DNA of 13,117 bases from positions 1 through 13,117 of the forward strand of contig JAJDEK010000258.1 in the NCBI GenBank assembly GCA_029259875.1. The letters are read 5' to 3'. Shown piece after piece: positions 1 to 5,746 of this stretch. The translations under genes and the position numbers were made by a program. The notes under the pieces were generated by a model that was given only the letters and a program-made list of their open reading frames with translations, ran no database searches and had not been told where the DNA came from. This DNA is from Planctomycetaceae bacterium (lineage in GTDB: Bacteria; Planctomycetota; Planctomycetia; Planctomycetales; Planctomycetaceae). Every line of letters starts with the position of its first letter. The first letter of the stretch is position 1.

Positions 1-509
1 CTCCCTGGATTGACGACTTGCTTATCACCGAGATCGAGATGAAATGGTAAATGTGTATGCCCGACACAAACAAAATCAGCATTGATACCTTGTAAACGTG
101 CTTTCCAGGCAGCTTCATTGTCACTCAAATATTCATCGAGCGGATCGCGGGGGGTACCATGCACGAGATAGAACGTCAGACCCTCAATGGTAATCTGTTG
201 GGTAATAGGCAGCCGCGCCAGATACTTCATTCTGACTCGATCAAGTAATTCCCAGTGGAAGGGCCGAGTATCACACGCCAGTTTTCGAAATCCAGTTGCC
301 CCCTTTGCTTCCACCCGCTGGGCCACGGCGTGATCGTGATTGCCTCGTACACAAGCCGTAGCGTTCTGTTTTACCCATTCTATACAAGGTAGCGGATCGG
401 TCCCGTAATCAACCAGATCACCGATACACAAACAGTAATCAAAGTCTTCTTGGATAGCCGAGAGCGCGACCCAATTAGAATGAATGTCAGATACAATAAG
501 TACGCGCAT
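1..509 (-). CDS. Metallophosphoesterase family protein (YfcE/Metallophos_2 type), 3' end cut by window edge
   Basis: Reading leftward from ATG at 509, 169 codons are open to the window edge, so the C-terminus is missing. The metal-binding motifs of the calcineurin-like phosphoesterase superfamily appear in order: SDIHSN (D8, H10), GDLVDYG (D31), GNHDH (N57, H58), LVHGTP (H117) and GHTH (H151, H153). The last visible residues, VVNPG, match the usual VxNPGS segment near the end of small members, so perhaps 50-90 residues are lost. Such enzymes use two metal ions to hydrolyse phosphomono- or diesters. There is no signal peptide, so it should be cytoplasmic. The substrate cannot be told; a phosphodiesterase or a nucleotide/phosphoprotein phosphatase are all possible. 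A GGATGAG stretch just upstream could serve as ribosome binding site. It is divergent from the gene at 881. Confidence 0.9.
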   Translation of the reverse strand, partial: MRVLIVSDIHSNWVALSAIQEDFDYCLCIGDLVDYGTDPLPCIEWVKQNATACVRGNHDHAVAQRVEAKGATGFRKLACDTRPFHWELLDRVRMKYLARLPITQQITIEGLTFYLVHGTPRDPLDEYLSDNEAAWKARLQGINADFVCVGHTHLPFHLDLGDKQVVNPG

Positions 510-661
510 ACGCTCTCATCCTGATTCCGACTGACCCACTTGGGAACAAAGCCGTAAGGTAAATCTTATCTTATTATCTCACAACTACTTAGATTGTATG
601 AAAAGTGCCATTCTTTGAAAACGATGAATAGCGCACCACAGGCTATTCTCTACTAATTTAC

Positions 662-673
662 CCTGAATTCAGG
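662..673. repeat. Perfect 12-base palindrome CCTGAATTCAGG
   Basis: The sequence CCTGAATTCAGG equals its own reverse complement. It lies inside the divergent intergenic region, roughly 150 bases from the phosphoesterase start and 210 from the start at 881. A dimeric regulator could bind here, but one copy without a known consensus is weak evidence and it could be chance. Confidence 0.4.
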
Positions 674-796
674 AACATGAAAATCTTGAATTAATCATCT
701 ATAGACTCATTTTTGTTGAACTGCTAGACTCCCCCCGCATGTCTGAGGCATCTCAACGTCATGACCATTAATATGTCGATTTCATAGGTATCTGGA

Positions 797-816
797 TCCA
801 ATCAGGACGCATTGGA
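797..816. repeat. Short inverted repeat TCCAAT / ATTGGA
   Basis: Arms of six bases (797-802 and 811-816) flank an 8-base loop, 65 bases before the start codon at 881. In RNA this would be a small hairpin in the 5' leader; in DNA it could be an operator half-site pair. No function can be assigned. Confidence 0.3.
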
Positions 817-880
817 AGTCGGTGCCTACTCACTCTAAATAAGTTCATCCGATTCGGACGCTTTCAGAAGGGATACTGAT

Positions 881-1951
881 ATGCGGACCATGCGACTATT
901 CAACAAAAGTCTAATCATCACTTTGGCAATGACCGTTTCTATAACGAGTCTTACGCCAGAAGCAGATGCAAGAATTGAAGCCGTTAAGGGTAAAAAATAT
1001 AAACTCACCAAACGGCATGGTCCCTGGATGATCATGGTGGCCAGCTTACGGGATATTCCTGAAAGCAGACGCTCAAAAGGCTTGAGCGCACAGGAGGCTG
1101 CTGACGAATTAGTCTTCGAACTACGCAAACGAGGAATTCCTGCTTACACTTTCAGTCAGGAATCTGTGATTCAGCGATTTAATACACTCGATCGTCTCGG
1201 CCGTGAAGAACGCCGCAGCTATGCGGCGCAACGAGCGATGATTTCGGTGATCGCCGGTAATTATTCTGACAGTGAAGACGACGTTGCTCAGAAAACACTT
1301 AAGTATCTCAAAAAGTTTCATCCTAAAGTCATTACTGAAAATGGTGTGTATAACAAAACGCCCGGTCAACCAGGACCACTCAGTGGGGCGTTTCTCACCA
1401 TCAATCCTCTGCTTTCCCCGCAAGAAGTGGCTCAAAGAAAGCAGGACCCACTCATTGCTAAACTCAATTCTGGAATTGAATATTCACTCTTGAAAAACAA
1501 GGGGAAATATTCGCTGGTTGTGGCATCGTTTTATGGAAACTCTGTCACCAAAACAGCAACGTCTCGATTCCAAAATGCCTCCGAGAGCTTAAAAATCGGT
1601 AATGCTTTAGATCAGGCAGCCGAGAATGCCTGGTCTCTCGCTAAAGCACTCAGAAATGCGAAAAGCTATGGTTTCCCCGCTTCAGCACCACAGAATATTG
1701 ATGCATATATCCTGCATGAAAAATATCGATCCGTCGTCACCGTCGGTTCCTTTGATTCCCCAAGCGACCCCCGGCTTGCTGATTATGCAAAGCTGTTTGG
1801 GGCAAAAATGAAAGCACACCCGGAAACCAATGTTGAGTCAATGACCGCTGAGTACTTTGTGATTCCCGGAAAGACTCCGCAATCGCCTCCGGTTGCGTCA
1901 TGGGTATTTGATCCCAAACCAACGTTGATTCGAAATCCTAAAGCAAAGTAA
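881..1951 (+). CDS. Exported protein with duplicated SPOR-like modules, function unknown
   Basis: The product has 356 residues. Residues 1-30 form a Sec-type signal peptide (basic start, hydrophobic core LIITLAMTVSITSL, likely cleavage after ADA), so it should be exported. I do not recognise a named family. Four stretches share the pattern beta strand, ASx or GSF turn, then helix: around 48-92 (WMIMVASLRD, then GIPAYTF), 119-150 (ISVIAGNYSD), 209-280 (YSLVVASFYG, then IDAYIL) and 283-310 (SVVTVGSFDSP). They pair into two larger repeats, about 45-150 and 207-310. This resembles SPOR domains, which bind denuded peptidoglycan glycan strands, but similarity is by eye only. No membrane segment follows the signal. 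An AAGGGA ribosome binding site precedes the ATG, and a terminator follows at 1981-2039, so it is probably monocistronic. Confidence 0.85.
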   Translation: MRTMRLFNKSLIITLAMTVSITSLTPEADARIEAVKGKKYKLTKRHGPWMIMVASLRDIPESRRSKGLSAQEAADELVFELRKRGIPAYTFSQESVIQRFNTLDRLGREERRSYAAQRAMISVIAGNYSDSEDDVAQKTLKYLKKFHPKVITENGVYNKTPGQPGPLSGAFLTINPLLSPQEVAQRKQDPLIAKLNSGIEYSLLKNKGKYSLVVASFYGNSVTKTATSRFQNASESLKIGNALDQAAENAWSLAKALRNAKSYGFPASAPQNIDAYILHEKYRSVVTVGSFDSPSDPRLADYAKLFGAKMKAHPETNVESMTAEYFVIPGKTPQSPPVASWVFDPKPTLIRNPKAK

Positions 1952-1980
1952 ACCAAGTTCAGTTCGTGTAAAGACTTATT

Positions 1981-2039
1981 GCCTTCCCTCTGAAACGCAG
2001 GCTTGTTAAAGTGCCAGCAGTTGGGAAGGCTTCTTTTTT
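1981..2039 (+). terminator. Rho-independent terminator after the SPOR-like gene
   Basis: GCCTTCCC at 1981-1988 pairs perfectly with GGGAAGGC at 2023-2030 and is followed by TTCTTTTTT to 2039. The loop is long (34 bases) but can fold further, with CTG/CAG and GGC/GCC pairs extending the stem. It starts 29 bases after the stop codon at 1951, the usual place for an intrinsic terminator. It should separate this transcript from the downstream pyrophosphatase gene. Confidence 0.7.
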
Positions 2040-2119
2040 GCGCGATGAGATTGGCGCACCATTGTTCGATCCGACCCAGAGAAATCGTTTGAACATTTAC
2101 TTTGAAAATTAATGATCCT

Positions 2120-2740
2120 ATGCCCGATTCTCCCGTAATCATTTTAGCCAGTCGTAATCAAAAAAAAGTTGGTGAGATTTCCGATCTTTTAAGTCCTCAC
2201 GAAATCCAAGTGCAGTGTGTGGCAGACTTTCCCGATGTGCCTGAAGTCGTGGAAGATGGCACTACTTTCGGAGAAAATGCAGCTAAAAAAGCAGTACAGA
2301 CGGCACATGCAAAATCCCAGTGGACGATTGGTGAAGACAGCGGATTAATGATTGATGCTCTGCACGGTGCACCAGGAATTTATTCAGCACGTTTCAGTGG
2401 AGAAGATGCAACCGACGAACAGAACAATACCAAAATGATTCAGGAATTACAGAACGTACCCACTGAAAAACGCACTGCCGCTTATATTTGTAATGTCGCG
2501 TTATCTAATCCGCAAGGAGAAATTTGCTTGCAGGTAGAAGCCAGTTGCCGAGGACGCATGACCGAGACTCCGCGAGGGCAGAACGGATTTGGCTACGATC
2601 CTTATTTTGAAATTATTGAGCTACATAAAACATTCGGCGAGTTAGCCCCCATAGTAAAACAGCATCTCAGTCATCGCGCGCGGGCTTTTGAACGATTCAT
2701 TCCACAGTTAGTTGAATTATTCCACCGCGAGCTCGCGTAA
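2120..2740 (+). CDS. rdgB: XTP/dITP pyrophosphatase, RdgB/HAM1 family
   Basis: This cytoplasmic enzyme hydrolyses non-canonical purine triphosphates (dITP, XTP, ITP) to monophosphate and pyrophosphate, keeping deaminated bases out of DNA and RNA. The 206-residue product shows the family's motifs: the N-terminal substrate loop ILASRNQKKVGEI (8-20), TTFGENAAKKA (48-58), EDSGL (72-76, D73 the likely catalytic aspartate), the APGIYSARFSG segment (84-94), GFGYDPYF (156-163) and the C-terminal SHRARAFERF (184-193). Length is normal for the family. I chose ATG 2120 because it places the first strand at the N-terminus; an in-frame TTG at 2102 would add six residues but has no ribosome binding site. 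ATG 2120 also lacks a clear one. The gene converges with the CvpA-like gene, 26 bases apart. Confidence 0.93.
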   Translation: MPDSPVIILASRNQKKVGEISDLLSPHEIQVQCVADFPDVPEVVEDGTTFGENAAKKAVQTAHAKSQWTIGEDSGLMIDALHGAPGIYSARFSGEDATDEQNNTKMIQELQNVPTEKRTAAYICNVALSNPQGEICLQVEASCRGRMTETPRGQNGFGYDPYFEIIELHKTFGELAPIVKQHLSHRARAFERFIPQLVELFHRELA

Positions 2741-2766
2741 CTATTGAGACATGCTAGGTTACGTTT

Positions 2767-3432
2767 TCAAAAAGCGCGGTCTGCTTTTTCTTCTGTTAAA
2801 GGCTTCGCAGCGGCTTGACCACCGGCTGCTGCTTGTCCTCTACGCGTTGCATACCGAATTGGAAACGATGGCCAGACACTATTCTGATGTTGAGGAAATG
2901 TGTATTCAGGTCCGTCAAATATATGGCCCATAGTACCGTTTCGCATTGACTTCTCGGAGACGTATTGCGTGAAGCCTAACCATTGACGATCTGGGGCGAC
3001 GGCTCCAAAAAAATTAGCTCGCTCTGGAGTAAAGCCACCAAATTCACGAGGCAAAGGTGCGGTGTGCAAAACGGTCAGTAAAAACGCCATTGCAATATAG
3101 CCGGTCATCAATGCAAAACTCCATCGTGCGATTTCGTGAACCAGTGGATGAACCTGCATATAAGCCGGAGCAATACGCACTGTCACTTCGCGAAAGAGAA
3201 AAATAAAAGCCACAAATAATCCAACTAGGGCAATACTATCCCAGCGCTGCCGCCAAGCCCCTGAACTAGCAATATTATTAGTCAAGAAAGTTGCCAGAGG
3301 TTCGAAATAGTTCATCGCCAGTAACCCAGCCAACAGAACAGAGACAAAGATAAACCCTGCTCCCCAAGCTCCTTCACTGGCAACACACCAAGTCACAATT
3401 CCCAAAATGGCCAGAAGTAAAATGTCGATCAT
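2767..3432 (-). CDS. CvpA-like integral membrane protein
   Basis: The product has 221 residues from ATG 3432. It opens MIDILLLAIL and has about four hydrophobic segments at roughly 2-18, 22-44, 66-83 and 101-123, then a hydrophilic tail of about 95 residues ending in an Ala/Gly/Lys-rich stretch. An N-terminal acidic residue in the first helix, Gly-rich helices and four segments fit the CvpA (colicin V production) family, linked to envelope homeostasis in other bacteria. The tail is longer than in typical CvpA and is unassigned. An in-frame TTG at 3438 was rejected: GGAAA at 3439-3443 sits 6 bases before ATG 3432 but directly abuts the TTG. It follows the GspE-like gene by 95 bases on the same strand and may share its transcript. 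Assignment rests on topology and start sequence and is moderately sure. Confidence 0.75.
   Translation of the reverse strand: MIDILLLAILGIVTWCVASEGAWGAGFIFVSVLLAGLLAMNYFEPLATFLTNNIASSGAWRQRWDSIALVGLFVAFIFLFREVTVRIAPAYMQVHPLVHEIARWSFALMTGYIAMAFLLTVLHTAPLPREFGGFTPERANFFGAVAPDRQWLGFTQYVSEKSMRNGTMGHIFDGPEYTFPQHQNSVWPSFPIRYATRRGQAAAGGQAAAKPLTEEKADRAF
2769..2789. terminator. Possible bidirectional terminator between convergent genes
   Basis: AAAAAGC (2769-2775) and GCTTTTT (2783-2789) form a 7-bp stem around a 7-base loop. Read rightward it has a T-run and lies 28 bases past the pyrophosphatase stop. Read leftward it also gives a hairpin with a T-run and overlaps the last codons and stop of the CvpA-like gene. 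Only two G-C pairs make it weak, but the position between two converging genes fits. Confidence 0.45.
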
Positions 3433-3438
3433 GCTCAA

Positions 3439-3443
3439 TTTCC
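3439..3443 (-). promoter_or_regulatory. Ribosome binding site that decides the CvpA-like start
   Basis: On the minus strand GGAAA is followed by 6 bases and then ATG 3432. Spacing is good for this ATG and impossible for the in-frame TTG at 3438, which it directly abuts. Confidence 0.5.
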
Positions 3444-3527
3444 AGAATGATTTGTCGATAACAAAAAAAATAAACTCGTAATATTAGCAAAAGCAATCTT
3501 AGATAAAATAATTCTCGAATTTTGGTC

Positions 3528-5345
3528 TCACTTCACAACTCGCAATAGTTCATCAATGGAAGTAATTCCCTTGACAACTAATCGCAGACCTTCCTCTTTC
3601 ATATACAACATGCCATTCTTCCGCGCCTGCGCTTTCAACTGAGATATGTTAGTCGTATCACGTACCATGTCGCGCATCCGCTCATTGAATTCAAGTAGTT
3701 CGACGACACTGATACGTCCTAGATATCCCATTCCACTACAGGTGGGGCAAACGATTTCCCTATTTTTAGGTAGCCTATAGAAGCACTTCACTTTATCAGG
3801 AGGCAAGTTTGCTTTCTTCAAAAACTCAGGATTGGGCTGATACGGTTCTTTACAGTCTGGGCACAACCGTCGAGCAAGTCGCTGTGCCAGCAAAGCTGAG
3901 AGGGAGCTTGCCAGCATAAACGGTTCGACTTCCAGATCAATCAGTCGGTACAAAGCCGTAAATGTATCGTTTGCATGCACCGTCGAAAATACCATATGAC
4001 CGGTATTCGCTGCTTGGCAGGCAATGCGTGCTGTTTCAGCATCACGAATTTCCCCGATCATGACCACATCTGGATCCTGACGAAGAATACTCCTCAATGA
4101 CTCTGCAAATGTCTGACCGGCTTTTTGATTGATCTCAATCTGTGTCACGTTTTCAATCCGATATTCCACCGGATCTTCAACAGTGATGATATTTCTCTGA
4201 AACGCGTCTATTTCATGCAAGGCGGCAAACAAAGTAGTTGATTTACCTGCACCAGTAGGACCACAGGACAAGAACAGACCATGTGGCTGTTTAACAATCG
4301 AGCCTAATTTATCAACAAGTTGCTTGCGTAATCCCAACTCTGCCAATGAAGAGATGGAATTTGTTTGATCGAGGATACGCAAACTCATTTTTTCGCCATG
4401 CCGGGTTCCCTGACTGGCTAAACGAAAATCAATTTCACGATCGGGCATAATGGCCCGGAAGCTGCCATCCTGAGGACGACGCCTTTCGGTAATATCCATC
4501 GCCCCCAGCACTTTAAAAATATTCAGCACAGCCTCGCCAATGGAACGATCAAAGCCTTCCGTGGGATACATCACTCCGTCAATTCGCAAACGCACGCCCA
4601 CTTCATCTTCTTTTGGCTCAAGATGAACGTCAGTGGCGCGACGCATAACGGCGTCATAGACCAATTCTTTCGCTGCCAGAAAACCACGCGAGTTTTCAAC
4701 ACGACGCGAACTCGTCGGATCATCGCCGCGCCCGGTCGATGACTTTCCGATGAAGCGAATATCAGGTCCCACAGCAGCCTGTTGGGTCTTTGTCCCCCCG
4801 ACACGAATTCCCATACGGGCCAGATAACGAAGTGTTAAATTGCGAATATGATCGGGTGTCATTACCTTGCTAGAGGGGGGAACTTTGGCATTTCGTTCAT
4901 GAATATAAAATCCCAAAGGCGTTCCATAAGCCAGCAGCAGCACAAAAAATCCAAAGATGAAGCTCGGCATACAAAATACTAGCAGAAAACCAAGTCCTCC
5001 AGCGGCTAAGATAGTGGAACTCCAGAACTCCGTATTTTCCTTTAATCCACGGCTGTCTTCATCGACCCAGTAAGATGTTTTTGCCCAGAGCAGAAACAAT
5101 AAAACGACTGGGAGAAATTTCCAGAAATGGAAATAAAACCCTTGTGAGTTTGCGAATCGCGGATCATTGCCCCGAAAAAATGGAACAGGAAGAGGCGGAT
5201 ATTGTCCTATTGCGGATGTATTAGCAACAGTTCGCTGATTCTCTTGTGGTTCACCATCATCATTGGGATCGGGTTGAGCATAGATGTCTGTTAAAAACGT
5301 CGTAAAGCAAAGAATTGCAATAAGACACGCCCAGATAGATTTCAC
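3528..5345 (-). CDS. GspE/PulE/PilB-family secretion or pilus ATPase with membrane-anchored N-terminus
   Basis: The product has 605 residues from GTG 5345. The C-terminal two-thirds is a complete GspE/PilB-type AAA-like ATPase: Walker A GPTGAGKST (362-370), Asp box ITVEDPVEY (387-395), Walker B VVMIGEIRD (427-435), His box STVHANDTF (454-462), and two CxxC pairs (C495/C498, C533/C536) of the zinc-binding C-terminal region. The N2-like domain starts near 223 (DVHLEP at 239-244). Family members power type II secretion or type IV pilus assembly as hexamers. The N-terminus is unusual: a signal-like segment (1-23), a Pro/Asn/Gln-rich linker, then hydrophobic stretches at about 77-88 and 111-147, in place of the soluble N1/MshEN domain of GspE and PilB. 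No GspF, GspD, pseudopilin or PilT is nearby. A CvpA-like gene follows 95 bases downstream. Confidence 0.88.
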   Translation of the reverse strand: MKSIWACLIAILCFTTFLTDIYAQPDPNDDGEPQENQRTVANTSAIGQYPPLPVPFFRGNDPRFANSQGFYFHFWKFLPVVLLFLLWAKTSYWVDEDSRGLKENTEFWSSTILAAGGLGFLLVFCMPSFIFGFFVLLLAYGTPLGFYIHERNAKVPPSSKVMTPDHIRNLTLRYLARMGIRVGGTKTQQAAVGPDIRFIGKSSTGRGDDPTSSRRVENSRGFLAAKELVYDAVMRRATDVHLEPKEDEVGVRLRIDGVMYPTEGFDRSIGEAVLNIFKVLGAMDITERRRPQDGSFRAIMPDREIDFRLASQGTRHGEKMSLRILDQTNSISSLAELGLRKQLVDKLGSIVKQPHGLFLSCGPTGAGKSTTLFAALHEIDAFQRNIITVEDPVEYRIENVTQIEINQKAGQTFAESLRSILRQDPDVVMIGEIRDAETARIACQAANTGHMVFSTVHANDTFTALYRLIDLEVEPFMLASSLSALLAQRLARRLCPDCKEPYQPNPEFLKKANLPPDKVKCFYRLPKNREIVCPTCSGMGYLGRISVVELLEFNERMRDMVRDTTNISQLKAQARKNGMLYMKEEGLRLVVKGITSIDELLRVVK

Positions 5346-5353
5346 GCTGTTGT

Positions 5354-5358
5354 TCCTC
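5354..5358 (-). promoter_or_regulatory. Ribosome binding site supporting a GTG start
   Basis: On the minus strand GAGGA ends 8 bases before GTG 5345. This favours GTG over the in-frame TTG at 5358-5360, whose own last base forms part of the motif. The GTG start yields a protein opening MKSIWACLIAILCF, a normal signal-anchor pattern. Confidence 0.6.
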
Positions 5359-5411
5359 AAAATTTGGGCTGATCAATCAAATGAAGTTGACCGGGATGCC
5401 GGTAGTCGGTC

Positions 5412-5417
5412 ATTATA
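5412..5417 (-). promoter_or_regulatory. Candidate -10 element of the ATPase/CvpA transcript
   Basis: A perfect TATAAT reads leftward, about 66 bases before GTG 5345. The matching -35 region is poor: TTCAAG lies at a 19-base spacing. It is the only good -10 hexamer I found facing this gene. Confidence 0.4.
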
Positions 5418-5564
5418 AAATGCTATGATACAAGGACTTGAATTTACTTTATATTTGGTTCGGAAGGAACTGCATTCTCAATTTAAATTACAGAGAACGA
5501 CGTTTTCCAATATTTGTAGCGCTGTTGAGTCACGTTTTTAGCAATTATTGATACAAACATATAG

Positions 5565-5580
5565 TAACGATAAGTCGTTA
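5565..5580. repeat. Inverted repeat TAACGA-TAAG-TCGTTA
   Basis: Six-base perfect arms flank a 4-base spacer, roughly midway in the divergent intergenic region. This is the form expected of a small dimeric-regulator operator. No T-run follows, so it is unlikely to be a terminator. No regulator gene is in the window. Confidence 0.4.
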
Positions 5581-5665
5581 GAAAATGAAAGTCTAAAATT
5601 AAGAACTCGCTCCAGTAAGAAATCGCATTCGATTCCGTAACTTAAAACGGTCCTTTCTCACTGGA

Positions 5666-5695
5666 TTGTGAAATACAGCCGTCAGCTGTTAGACT
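5666..5695 (+). promoter_or_regulatory. Candidate promoter of the sulfatase genes
   Basis: TTGTGA (5666-5671), an 18-base spacer and TAGACT (5690-5695) loosely fit a housekeeping-sigma promoter 51 bases before ATG 5747. The surrounding CTGTTAGACT matches CTGCTAGACT at 721-730, upstream of the gene at 881, in nine of ten bases. Confidence 0.3.
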
Positions 5696-5746
5696 GAATT
5701 CCCAGGCTTTCGTTCCCTGATTTTAGTAAATTTTTCAGAGGCTCTC

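Larger units (their letters stand above)
510..880. other. Divergent intergenic region without a gene
   Basis: This 371-base AT-rich stretch separates the leftward phosphoesterase gene from the rightward SPOR-like gene and must hold both promoters. I found no ORF with a ribosome binding site and no tRNA-like fold. Visible elements are a perfect 12-base palindrome at 662-673, an inverted repeat at 797-816, two TAGACT hexamers (702-707 and 725-730), and an AAGGGA ribosome binding site just before ATG 881. No confident -35/-10 pair was recognised. Confidence 0.6.
5346..5746. other. Divergent intergenic region between the ATPase and sulfatase genes
   Basis: This AT-rich stretch of 401 bases carries no supported ORF or RNA gene. 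It holds a TATAAT box facing left (5412-5417), a TAACGA/TCGTTA inverted repeat (5565-5580), a candidate rightward promoter (5666-5695), and AGAGG six bases before ATG 5747 as ribosome binding site of sulfatase 1. Confidence 0.6.

Noticed and set aside
1121..1435. Open frame on the minus strand inside the SPOR-like gene
   Set aside because: It is a shadow of the coding frame on the plus strand, with no family motif and no ribosome binding site.
2102..2119. TTG start giving a pyrophosphatase six residues longer
   Set aside because: There is no ribosome binding site before TTG, and ATG 2120 places the conserved first strand at the N-terminus as in other RdgB proteins.
2751..2933. 60-residue plus-strand frame opposite the CvpA-like gene
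   Set aside because: It lies antisense to the 3' end of a supported gene and shows no recognisable domain.
3433..3438. TTG start for the CvpA-like protein
   Set aside because: The GGAAA element directly abuts this TTG but is well spaced for ATG 3432.
3528..5345. Part of a complete type II secretion or type IV pilus operon
   Set aside because: Only the ATPase is present; neighbours are CvpA-like and sulfatase genes, with no secretin, platform protein or pseudopilin.
5346..5360. TTG start for the GspE-like ATPase
   Set aside because: TTG overlaps the GAGGA ribosome binding site, which is correctly spaced for GTG 5345.
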